DNA from: Candidatus Sulfopaludibacter sp. SbA3
GTDB lineage: Bacteria; Acidobacteriota; Terriglobia; Bryobacterales; Bryobacteraceae
DNA length: 64,000 nt
Assembly: GCA_945890485.1 (NCBI GenBank)
Contig: CAMDCN010000009.1
Span: forward strand, 62,001-126,000
Reading direction: 5' to 3'
Shown in pieces: positions 44,601 to 51,324 of the stretch. A model generated the notes under the pieces. That model saw nothing but the letters and a program-made list of their open reading frames with translations, searched no databases and was not told the DNA's origin. The translations under genes were made by a program, and so were the position numbers. Each line of letters starts with the position of its first letter. Positions within the stretch are counted from its first letter, which is position 1.

Positions 44601-45079
44601 CCTTCGTTGACCCACTCGATGCGGCCATTGATATCGCTCACGATCACCGAATTGCTGGTGGCCGCGGCGATCTTGGCTAGGCGGCTGAGTTCCTGCTCTA
44701 ACTGCTTTTGCTCAGTAACATCGCGAGCGGCCGCATAGACCATGCCATTCTCGTCCCGGTTGGCCGACCAACTCAGCCATTTGTAGGTTCCGTCAGCGCA
44801 GCGGTAGCGGTTCTCGAAGTTCTTGATGGGCCGGCCGGCCTTGCGGTTGGCGACCGCCACCTGGGTGCGGGCGATGTCGTCGGGATGGAGGAACTCAATG
44901 AACGGCCGCGAGTACAGAACCTCCGGCGGATGGCCCAGGAAGCGCTCAAAAGAAGGATTGAGCCAGAGAAACCGTCCGTCCGGAGAGACCGTACACAAAA
45001 GCGCGAGCGAGTTTTGACAAAAGCGCGCGAAATCGACTTGTTGATTTGCGAACGGTGGGGCTTGCCCTGGAACTCGCAT
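41657..45079 (-). CDS. Hybrid sensor histidine kinase with multiple PAS and two receiver domains
   Basis: A 1140-residue cytoplasmic protein without membrane helices. Four or five PAS/PAC units occupy about 15-635 (for example SPDGRFLWLNPSFERFLG, DINGRIEWVNEGFTRLTGYS, SPDGIIRSFNGAAERLLGYS). HisKA follows with the phospho-accepting His in NMSHEIRTPMNGVIGF (about 655), then HATPase (LLNLLGNALKFTEQG, IIDTGIGIHPDKQ, GGTGLGLAIS). Two receivers end the protein: one from LLLVDDFPPARN with a substituted-looking ALIDSTLPD, the other canonical (ILLAEDNPTNQT, LILMDCQMPLLDG, LTKPL). No partner regulator is encoded nearby, so the signal and target are unknown. GAGGAAGG directly precedes the ATG. Confidence 0.9.
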   Translation of the reverse strand: MRVPGQAPPFANQQVDFARFCQNSLALLCTVSPDGRFLWLNPSFERFLGHPPEVLYSRPFIEFLHPDDIARTQVAVANRKAGRPIKNFENRYRCADGTYKWLSWSANRDENGMVYAAARDVTEQKQLEQELSRLAKIAAATSNSVIVSDINGRIEWVNEGFTRLTGYSLNEVLGRKPGSFLQGPETDPAAVERMRQGLASGQGFAVEILNYHRTGRPHWVKIEVQPLRDASGELTGYMAIELDITEQKRDEMRLRDSARRLAHMSQLSKVGAWQLDLASNSCTWTEETYRIYEVGPTFVPTIENALKFYAPEIAAEVRRSVEIAIRHGQSWDCEWPLTTARGRMIWVRCIGEPHFEDGRCITLNGTVQDISLERERNEQVRLSELRHRELLAALPDALLRIGPTGELLDVHTPPGFPALTSSRHGQRFLLPIVSNAIEALLDRPDGATHECSLSNGRLLELRRAPAHEDSLILARDITERREVENRLSAAISWQTAFHDFAGFAVIATSPDGIIRSFNGAAERLLGYSATELVDLQTPAILHDPAEIEARATAVSSELGMTFANPFEACTAPARFNLANTHEWTLIRKDGSRFPVLLSVTALRDAAKGIIGYLAVGADLTEQKESARQLELARQAAEDASRAKSDFLANMSHEIRTPMNGVIGFADLLADTPLAADQREYVETLRHSAEALLSIINDILDFSKIEAGRLTLEKKTCDVRQAAVEVVELLRPGLLSSAVELVLDWGPRVPQFAIGDAGRIRQVLLNLLGNALKFTEQGSIILRAELIDSRLRLAIIDTGIGIHPDKQQSLFGKFVQVDTSAARRFGGTGLGLAISRHLVEAMDGHIGFTSTPGVGSTFTFTLPTPEICAPVALPLSTLAPPPHLLLVDDFPPARNVLAAWCEAFGWTYDIADSALAAVRAANSQPFTAALIDSTLPDASPASAAAQLRAVAPHLPLIILPPGPSSRLEAQPWFDVGYSEILVKPVSRPDQILRTVEHLIHAAEPDLAPQLPAHRTSTIQARILLAEDNPTNQTLALRLLERLGFEVDLASDGQQAVALATTKPYQLILMDCQMPLLDGFAATAALRKAGHAVPIVALTANALPGDRERCLAAGMDDYLTKPLQRAELERALGIWIKPNANL

Positions 45080-45125
45080 CCTTCCTCTAACGTCACATCG
45101 GCGAGATGCCAGTTTCCTTAATCTC

Positions 45126-45148
45126 GATGCAAGAGATTTCTTTGCATC
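45126..45148. repeat. Inverted repeat GATGCAA-9-TTGCATC
   Basis: Perfect 7-base arms (45126-45132 and 45142-45148) around 9 bases lie in the 81-base gap between the UxaA-family gene and the kinase gene. No T-run follows on the minus strand, so an operator for the kinase gene is more likely than a terminator. Confidence 0.35.
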
Positions 45149-45160
45149 CGCAGGCGGCGA

Positions 45161-46702
45161 TTACATCACGGGACCGATCCGCCACGGGACAAACTCCTGG
45201 TGGCCGAGGCGTTCCGCGCAAGTCTTCTCGCCACTGGCGACGCGCAGGATGAAGTCGAAGATCTCTCTGCCGATCTGCTGGACCGTGGCATCTCCGTCCG
45301 AGATCCGGCCGGCGTTAATATCCATGTTGTCGCGCATGCGGCGGAAGGTGTTGGAGTTGGTCGCCACCTTGACCACTGGTACCGTGGGGAAGCCGATGGC
45401 GGAGCCGCGGCCGGTGGTGAAGCAGATGACGTTGCAGCCGCCGGCGGCGAGGCCCGAGAGGGAAACGGGATCGTATCCGGGAGTGTTCATGAAGCCAAAG
45501 CCAGGCTCCGTGATCCGTTCGGCGTACTCGTAAACCTGCGTCAGGGTGCTGGTGCCGCCCTTGGCGACAGCGCCGAGGCTCTTCTCGAGGATGTTCGTCA
45601 GGCCGCCTTCTTTGTTACCGGGAGAAGGGTTGTCATTGAAGTTTGAGCCCTTGAACTGGTTGAGGTACTCCTTGTACTCCGCGATCATGCGGAGCAGTTT
45701 TTCGCCAATGGCACGGTTGCGGGCGCGTTTGACGAGGAGGTGCTCCGCGCCGATGATTTCCGTGGTTTCGGCGAGGATGCTAGCCGCGCCGATTTCGGCG
45801 AGAAGGTCTGAACAGTAGCCGAGGGCGGGATTGGCCGTGATGCCGGAAAAAGAGTCCGAGCCGCCGCAGTTGAGGCCGAGCGTGATGAGGCTGGCGGGGA
45901 GTTCGGTACGGGCTTCGGCGGCGAGAGCGTCCATCTGCTCATTGATGAACTTGCGGGCGGCTTCGACAGCGCCGCGGGTGCCGCCGGAGCCCTGCAAGGT
46001 CATGCCCATCAGGCGGTCTGTGCGGGGGGCGTTGGCGCCGAGATAGTGGTCGATCTGGTTGACCTCGCAGCCGAGGCCGAGGATGATAGCGGCACCGACG
46101 TTGGGGTGGGCGAGAACGCCGGCGATGGTGCGGCGGAGTTGGTCCGTATCCGGCCCGATGGAGTGGCCGCAGCCCTCGCCGTGAGGGAAGGCGACGATGC
46201 CGTCAACGTGGGGCGGGAGGCTGGCGGGGTCGAAGCTTTGCGCGATGAGTTCGGCGGTGTGGGCGGCGCAATTGGAGGCGGCGACGACGGCGACATAGTT
46301 GCGGGTGCCGGCGCGGCCGTCTTCCCGCTTGTAACCCATGAACGTGGGCATGTTGGCGGGACGCGGAGGATAGGGAACTTCGGCGGTGGGGAACTCGTAG
46401 TTGAACGTCTGCTCTTCGAAGAGGACGTTGTGGGTGTGGATGTGCTGGCCGGGCTCAATGGTGACTTTGGAGCGGCCGATCACCTGCCCATAGCGGAGGA
46501 TGCGATCGCCGGCGGGGATGGTCTTGAGGCAGACCTTGTGGCCGGCGGGGATGGGGTCCTTCGTCACGATGGTGAGCCCGCCGACGCGGAGTTCGGTGTC
46601 CGGGCCGACAGGGACACGGAGAACAGCGACGTTGTCGGTGGGGTGGAGGTGGATCGCGGAGTTTTCCGCGGTGGGCAGTTTTTCGATATCTACGAGGCTC
46701 AT
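45161..46702 (-). CDS. uxaA: UxaA-family sugar-acid dehydratase (altronate dehydratase-like)
   Basis: A 513-residue two-domain protein. The N-terminal SAF-like domain (1-100: [45 protein letters not shown]) is joined to the catalytic domain beginning [27 protein letters not shown]. Later motifs are [37 protein letters not shown] and [18 protein letters not shown], with conserved cysteines for the iron site. The family includes altronate (UxaA) and galactarate (GarD) dehydratases, which remove water from sugar acids; its length fits either. It overlaps the upstream HIT-like gene by ATGA. Confidence 0.82.
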   Translation of the reverse strand: MSLVDIEKLPTAENSAIHLHPTDNVAVLRVPVGPDTELRVGGLTIVTKDPIPAGHKVCLKTIPAGDRILRYGQVIGRSKVTIEPGQHIHTHNVLFEEQTFNYEFPTAEVPYPPRPANMPTFMGYKREDGRAGTRNYVAVVAASNCAAHTAELIAQSFDPASLPPHVDGIVAFPHGEGCGHSIGPDTDQLRRTIAGVLAHPNVGAAIILGLGCEVNQIDHYLGANAPRTDRLMGMTLQGSGGTRGAVEAARKFINEQMDALAAEARTELPASLITLGLNCGGSDSFSGITANPALGYCSDLLAEIGAASILAETTEIIGAEHLLVKRARNRAIGEKLLRMIAEYKEYLNQFKGSNFNDNPSPGNKEGGLTNILEKSLGAVAKGGTSTLTQVYEYAERITEPGFGFMNTPGYDPVSLSGLAAGGCNVICFTTGRGSAIGFPTVPVVKVATNSNTFRRMRDNMDINAGRISDGDATVQQIGREIFDFILRVASGEKTCAERLGHQEFVPWRIGPVM

Positions 46703-47241
46703 CGGAGTAGGACGGTTTCGGTGGTTTGTTCGTTAATGTGGACTTTCAGGCGGCGGCCGACAGGGTGGACCCACAGGCCGGTACCGTCCTTGGGGACGGG
46801 GATCTGGGAAGGGTGGTTCACGAAGAGGGTGATGCCGGAATCGACGCCGTTCAGAAGCTTGCCGACGTGGATGTGGAGGTGGCACTGCGTGCGCACTTTC
46901 ACCCCATTATATGCCAGGCCCCAATTGTCACCCCACAGTTCCTTGGCCTTCGCGATGGCTTCCGCCCAGAGGCGGGTTCGTTCCGCGGGGGAGAGATCGG
47001 CGAGCGTTTGGATGCCGCCCGACTTAATGCGCGTCGGGAGAGTGAGGGTGCGATTGGGCTTGCGGGGGGAGGCGTCTTTCAAATGAAAGACGGTGAGACC
47101 GGCGGGCTGTTTGGCGGCTTCGTTGGTGAGTGAGCACTCTCGCGTTTTGAGCGATTCGGGGTCGGCCGGATTGCAGGTGCAGGCGCCGGTTTCGGCGGAG
47201 AGGGAGAGTGGAAGTAGGAGCAGCAGGCCCAGTCGGCGCAT
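46699..47241 (-). CDS. Exported HIT-like protein
   Basis: A 180-residue exported protein ([25 protein letters not shown]). The key segment [13 protein letters not shown] matches the histidine-triad pattern HxHxH, and [19 protein letters not shown] and [18 protein letters not shown] flank it. HIT proteins are nucleotide hydrolases or transferases in the cytoplasm, and one exported relative is CDP-diacylglycerol pyrophosphatase, so the activity here is uncertain. Start 47241 is preferred to an in-frame ATG at 47250 because a TATAAT box ends 7 bases before 47241. It is the first gene of a two-gene operon with the UxaA-family gene. Confidence 0.7.
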   Translation of the reverse strand: MRRLGLLLLLPLSLSAETGACTCNPADPESLKTRECSLTNEAAKQPAGLTVFHLKDASPRKPNRTLTLPTRIKSGGIQTLADLSPAERTRLWAEAIAKAKELWGDNWGLAYNGVKVRTQCHLHIHVGKLLNGVDSGITLFVNHPSQIPVPKDGTGLWVHPVGRRLKVHINEQTTETVLLR

Positions 47242-47248
47242 TCCGCTC

Positions 47249-47256
47249 ATTATACT
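47249..47256. promoter_or_regulatory. Overlapping divergent -10 boxes (TATAAT / TATACT)
   Basis: ATTATACT carries TATAAT on the minus strand (47254-47249), ending 7 bases before the HIT-like ATG at 47241, and TATACT on the plus strand (47251-47256), ending 8 bases before the GTG at 47265. Both genes would be leaderless, and the two start codons are separated by only 23 bases. Confidence 0.6.
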
Positions 47257-47264
47257 GACATGTA

Positions 47265-49394
47265 GTGCGATTTCTTTGGATGGCCGCGGCGTTGGCGGCT
47301 CTGCTGCTGCTGTTTCCTATGTTTCCGGGGGCGCTGGGCCTGTTTGGCCCGGACGAGCCGCGCTATGCGTCGATTGCGCGAGAGATGGCGCGGAGCGGGG
47401 ACTGGGTGACGCCGGTGCTCGATGGGAAGCCGTGGCTCGAAAAGCCAGCACTTCTATATTGGATAGGGGCGGTGGGGTTCAAGCTGGGTTTGGGGCCGGA
47501 GGCGGCGGTGCGGGTGCCGTTGGGATTGCTGAGCGCGGCATTTGTGGTGTGGTTCGGGTGGATGGTGGGGAGCTGGCAGCGGGCGGCGATGCTGGCGACA
47601 TGCGCGGGGTGGATTGGGTATTCGAACATTGCCGTGACGGATGTGCCGTTGGCGGTGTTCTTTTCGGCCGGGATGATTTTGGCGCTGCGGTGGGTGGAGA
47701 CGGGGAAGGGCGCCTGGTGGGTGGGGGCGTGCTTTGGGGCGGCGATGTTGGCGAAGGGGTTGGTTCCCGTGGTGCTGGGTGCGCCGGTGGTGTGGTTTGC
47801 GCGAGAGCGGTGGCGCGAGTGGTGGAAGGTGGTGGTGGCCTCGTTGGCCGTGGCGGGGCCGTGGTACGCGCTAGTGACGCGGGCGCAAGGGTTTGCGTTT
47901 ATCAACGAGTTCTTTATCGAACATCATTTCAGCCGGTTTTCGAGCGGGGACCTGCAGCACGTGCAGCCGTTCTGGTTTTACGGGCCGATGGTGATTGCGC
48001 TGCTGCTGCCGTGGACGCCGCTGCTGTGGAAGGGGGAGTGGAAGACGCGGACGTTCTATGCGGCGTGGCTGGTGTTTGGGTTCGTTTTCTTTAGCGCCTC
48101 GAAGAACAAGTTGCCGGGGTATTTGATTCCTCTGCTGCCGGCGGCGGTGATGGTGATGCGCGTGCCGGGGCCGCGGTATTTGGCCGGGGCGGTGGGGTTG
48201 ATGATGGCGGTGGTGGCGACGGGGAAGTTGAGTTATCTGCCGGCGAAGGATGGGGAGTTGACGGGGCGGGAATTGGCGCGACAGGTGGGTCCGGATAGCT
48301 GCGCGAATGAGATTCCGCGGAGCTTGCGGTACGGGGTGCATTATTACGCGGGGAAGGCGTTGGGGGAGTGTTGGGAGATGCCGGGGGCGAAGCCGGTTCC
48401 GGTAGGGAAGGCGGAGGTACGGAAGGGGGTCCAGTTGCGGGTCTCCGGCGGGTCTGGCGATGGGCGGCTGTTGTTTTTGGCAGGGCCAAGGACGACGGAA
48501 GGGGATTGGGTGGTTCCGGTGGAAGCGGAGCCGAATCTGGTGTGGGTGGGGGCTCGGGATGTCTCGGACTGGGGCGTGGGGGAGACGGTGGAGTTTGATC
48601 CGAGTGTCATTGGATATCCGGGCCCGATTCGAGAGGCGGGGAAGGGGGATTGGTATTGGAACGTGGTTTATGTCTCAGCGGGGAGGGTGGTGGCGCGGAG
48701 CGCGACGCGGAAGGAGGTGGATTGGGATCCGGCGGTGGATCGGGTGGTCGAGGCGCGATTGGAGCCGGTGGAAGACGAGGGATGGAAGCGGGGCTGGCGC
48801 ACTGGTTTCTTCGGCAAATTGGGCCGGGCAGAGCGGTTTCGGATCGAATCTGTTGTGGCGCCCAAGTGGTTGGCCACAAAACTTATGGGCCCCTTTCAAA
48901 AAACTCGGGGCGTTCACGCAAGCGGGTTAGGGGCATGGCAGTCCATATGGCTGCAGCAGCATCATCCGGACGGGGTCCTGGTTGAGGCGCCGACGCCTCT
49001 GGACTTTTCGGACTTTTATGGAATCGACCTGACCAGACGGCCGAAGCAGATTCTGTTCGACGCCGCGGGTAAGCCGCTGCCGCATCCGACGATTCCGGGT
49101 TGGACGTTGCAGCAGTGGGCGCAGCAAGATTCCGTGATCGACCCGCACTACGGACATTGGGCGTCGATGGAGTATCAATTCGGACCGCCTACCCCTGAGG
49201 GATACGAACGGCCGCTCTTCAACCGCCAAACCGGCGAGGTCGACCCGGCGGTGCTGGAGCATTGGCTCAAAAATGACCTCGCCAAGCTCTTCGTCGAAAA
49301 GAAAATCGACGCAAGCCGGATCACAATTCAAAGGCCGGACGCCTCGGCGCTCTCCTTTTGTAGGAAGACCGGCGCACGCTGCATCGTAGACTAG
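47265..49394 (+). CDS. ArnT/PMT-like glycosyltransferase with unexplained C-terminal half
   Basis: A 709-residue protein from GTG. Residues 1 to about 330 form a polytopic membrane region of the ArnT/PMT_2 type (GT83): LFGPDEPRYASIAREMARSGDWVTPVLDGKPWLEKPALLYW is the family signature with the catalytic Asp-Glu in the first periplasmic loop, followed by 8-10 helices such as ACFGAAMLAKGLVPVVLGAPVVWF. These enzymes move sugars from a lipid carrier. The remaining 370 residues are soluble and not typical; a last block (about 535-709: GVHASGLGAWQSIWLQQHHPDG to SFCRKTGARCIVD) differs in codon choice and may be a fused remnant of another gene. Confidence 0.75.
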   Translation: MRFLWMAAALAALLLLFPMFPGALGLFGPDEPRYASIAREMARSGDWVTPVLDGKPWLEKPALLYWIGAVGFKLGLGPEAAVRVPLGLLSAAFVVWFGWMVGSWQRAAMLATCAGWIGYSNIAVTDVPLAVFFSAGMILALRWVETGKGAWWVGACFGAAMLAKGLVPVVLGAPVVWFARERWREWWKVVVASLAVAGPWYALVTRAQGFAFINEFFIEHHFSRFSSGDLQHVQPFWFYGPMVIALLLPWTPLLWKGEWKTRTFYAAWLVFGFVFFSASKNKLPGYLIPLLPAAVMVMRVPGPRYLAGAVGLMMAVVATGKLSYLPAKDGELTGRELARQVGPDSCANEIPRSLRYGVHYYAGKALGECWEMPGAKPVPVGKAEVRKGVQLRVSGGSGDGRLLFLAGPRTTEGDWVVPVEAEPNLVWVGARDVSDWGVGETVEFDPSVIGYPGPIREAGKGDWYWNVVYVSAGRVVARSATRKEVDWDPAVDRVVEARLEPVEDEGWKRGWRTGFFGKLGRAERFRIESVVAPKWLATKLMGPFQKTRGVHASGLGAWQSIWLQQHHPDGVLVEAPTPLDFSDFYGIDLTRRPKQILFDAAGKPLPHPTIPGWTLQQWAQQDSVIDPHYGHWASMEYQFGPPTPEGYERPLFNRQTGEVDPAVLEHWLKNDLAKLFVEKKIDASRITIQRPDASALSFCRKTGARCIVD
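49387..49392 (+). promoter_or_regulatory. -10-like box TAGACT before selD
   Basis: TAGACT ends 7 bases before the GTG at 49400 and overlaps the TAG stop of the glycosyltransferase gene. It fits the leaderless pattern and supports 49400 as the start of selD. Confidence 0.45.
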
Positions 49395-49399
49395 AACGA

Positions 49400-50407
49400 G
49401 TGTCTACAAGGAAGCTAACGGCTCACGTGAAAGCGGCTGGTTGAGCGAGCAAATTGAGTCCAAAGGTTTTGGACCAGGCGCTTGCGGGGCTACCGCGACA
49501 GTTCGATCCGCGCGTGCTGATCGGCTTCGAGACGTCGGATGACGCCGGAGTCTTCCAGTTGACGCCGGAGTGTGCCCTCGTGCAGACCGTCGACTTTTTC
49601 ACGCCGATCGTCGACGATCCTTATACTTTCGGCCAGATTGCGGCGGCGAACTCGTTGAGCGATGTCTATGCGATGGGGGGCGTGCCGATTTCAGCGCTTT
49701 CCATTCTGGCGTGGCCGCGCGACGGCGAGATGGAGGACCTGCGGGCGGTGCTGCGGGGCGGGGCGGAGAAGATGATTGAGGCCGCATGTTCGGTGATCGG
49801 GGGACACTCGATTGCGGACGTCGAGCCAAAGTTTGGCTACGCCGTCACCGGAACAGTGCATCCGGCGACGGTTCTTGCCAACGGCGGAGCGCGGGCGGGC
49901 GATGTGCTGGTGTTTACCAAGCGCTTGGGGACGGGGATCGTATCGACGGCGCTCAAGAAGGGTTTGGCGCGGGATAGCGACGTCGCAGCGTCGATTGCGT
50001 CGATGACCACATTGAATAAGGTGGCTTGCGCGGCGATGCTGCAGTGCGAGGTGCATGCTTGCACGGATGTGACCGGTTTCGGACTGCTGGGTCATGCGCG
50101 GGAGATGGCTGCGGCGTCGGAAGGGGTAACGCTGGTCATTGAAGGAGCGAGGTTGCAGTTGCTGCCGGGCGTGGCCGAGTACGTGGAGGCGGGTGCGGTG
50201 CCGGGCGGGTTGAAGAACAACCGGGAATTTGTGGAGTGCCACGTCTCGGGGACGGCGGGTGAGGTGATGTACGACCCGCAGACATCCGGGGGGCTGCTGA
50301 TGGCGATGCCGGAGGCGGAGGCAGCACAGATGGAACGGCTATACCCAGGCGCTTATCGAATGGGCCGCGTCGTGGCGAAGCGGGATACCCTGTTAGAAAT
50401 CGAATGA
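49400..50407 (+). CDS. selD: Selenide, water dikinase, itself a selenoprotein
   Basis: Makes selenophosphate from selenide and ATP, the selenium donor for selenocysteine. The conserved frame runs back past a TGA (49442-49444) to a GTG at 49400, reading STRKLTAHVKAAG-U-ASKLSPKVLDQALAGL. The TGA falls exactly where other SelD proteins have the catalytic Cys/Sec (E. coli AGCGCK, here AGUASK), and the essential Lys follows three residues later. Conserved downstream motifs are DDAGVF, TVDFFTPIVDDPYTFGQIAAANSLSDVYAMGG, GGHSIAD and DPQTSGGLLMA. About 335 residues, the normal length. Starting instead at the TTG after the TGA would delete the active site. It overlaps pyrF by 4 bases. Confidence 0.88.
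49442..49474 (+). promoter_or_regulatory. UGA selenocysteine codon with bacterial SECIS-like hairpin
   Basis: After the TGA at 49442-49444, GTCCAAA (49458-49464) and TTTGGAC (49468-49474) form a perfect 7-base stem closed by the loop GGT. Bacterial SECIS elements sit directly downstream of the UGA and present a guanine-rich apical loop to SelB; this loop lies about 20 bases after the UGA. Confidence 0.7.
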
Positions 50408-51081
50408 ATCCGATCATTATTGCTCTGGACTGTGAAACGGCCGCGGAAGCGCGGGGAATTGTGGACGCAACTGCGGATGAGATTACCTTCTATAAGGTGG
50501 GCTTGGAGCTGTACACCGTGGCGGGGATGGCGTTCGTGGACGAACTGCTGGGCCGGGGGAAGAAGGTTTTTCTCGACCTGAAGTTCCACGATATCGGTGA
50601 GACCGTGAAGCGGGCGGTACGGCAGGTGGCCAAGAGCGGCGTGAGTCTGTTGACCGTGCACGCCGAGCCAGAGGTGATGCGGGCGGCGGTGGAGGGCCGG
50701 GGCTCGTCCGATCTAAAACTTTTGGGCGTGACGGTGTTAACGAGCATCGCGGAGAGCGATCTGCCGGCGATGGGATATACGTGCACGTTGGCGGAGCTGT
50801 TCGCCTTGCGGGTGAAAAACGCGATGGAGGCGGGCGTGGATGGGTTGGTGTGCTCGCCGCTCGAAGTGGGTGCGTTGCGGGTGCAGGTGGGGCCGGGCAA
50901 AATTTTGGTGACGCCGGGGGTGCGCAGCGCGGGGGCGGATGTGGGCGATCAAAAGCGGGTGGCGACGCCGGCCGCGGCGATGGCGGCGGGAGCGAGCTAT
51001 TTGGTTGTGGGGCGGCAGGTGACGCGGGCGGCGGATCCAGGGGCGGCTGCGCGCCAGATTTTGGCTGAAATTGCCTTATAA
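50404..51081 (+). CDS. pyrF: Orotidine 5'-phosphate decarboxylase
   Basis: A 225-residue cytoplasmic enzyme that converts OMP to UMP, the last step of pyrimidine synthesis. D9 (IIIALDC), K31 (FYKVGLEL) and the catalytic array D58-x-K60-x-x-D63 (FLDLKFHDIGETV) are in place, followed by VTVLTSI, LVCSPLEV, LVTPGVRSAG and the phosphate-binding YLVVGRQVTRA. The length is typical for the short bacterial type. Its start overlaps the end of selD (ATGA), so the two genes are translationally coupled, an unusual pairing that probably reflects local operon assembly rather than a shared pathway. Confidence 0.93.
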   Translation: MNPIIIALDCETAAEARGIVDATADEITFYKVGLELYTVAGMAFVDELLGRGKKVFLDLKFHDIGETVKRAVRQVAKSGVSLLTVHAEPEVMRAAVEGRGSSDLKLLGVTVLTSIAESDLPAMGYTCTLAELFALRVKNAMEAGVDGLVCSPLEVGALRVQVGPGKILVTPGVRSAGADVGDQKRVATPAAAMAAGASYLVVGRQVTRAADPGAAARQILAEIAL

Positions 51082-51107
51082 AAAAAAATGATGAGAGGTG
51101 GGTTGCC

Positions 51108-51130
51108 ACCACCCGCGATAGGTGGTATTT
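51108..51130 (+). terminator. Weak intrinsic terminator-like hairpin
   Basis: ACCACC (51108-51113) pairs with GGTGGT (51121-51126) around a 7-base loop and is followed by ATTTT. It would end the selD-pyrF transcript, but the stem is short. An overlapping alternative, GGTGG-GTTG-CCACC, lies just upstream. Confidence 0.4.
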
Positions 51131-51172
51131 TCGGCAAACCGTTGTAAAGACTATGTAACTTACATCACAGAG

Positions 51173-51262
51173 CAGTATTGGTACTGTCATGAGGCTGGCC
51201 GGAACGGGTCTCTGCACCCTTTGACTCGCCCATTGCAATTTGCCACACTGCAAAGCAAATTG
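51173..51262 (+). promoter_or_regulatory. Control region of TonB receptor gene with inverted repeats
   Basis: Within the 243-base gap, CAGTA-TTGG-TACTG (51173-51186) and CAATTTGC-11-GCAAATTG (51236-51243/51255-51262) are perfect inverted repeats; the second contains a nested alternative, TTTGC-6-GCAAA. A -35-like TTGACT (51221-51226) is followed after 17 bases by CACACT, which falls between the arms of the second repeat. A long leader to 51325 would result, with AGGGGA before the ATG. Confidence 0.4.
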
Positions 51263-51324
51263 GCAGATTGTCACGTCCCGAGCGTTATCGCGCCTCGCAG
51301 CACGTTTTTAGGGGAATCGAATAG

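Noticed and set aside
49454-49456. TTG as the start of selD
   Set aside because: It would remove the catalytic Cys/Sec and, despite its conserved context, has no ribosome binding site; the frame continues sensibly upstream through the UGA.
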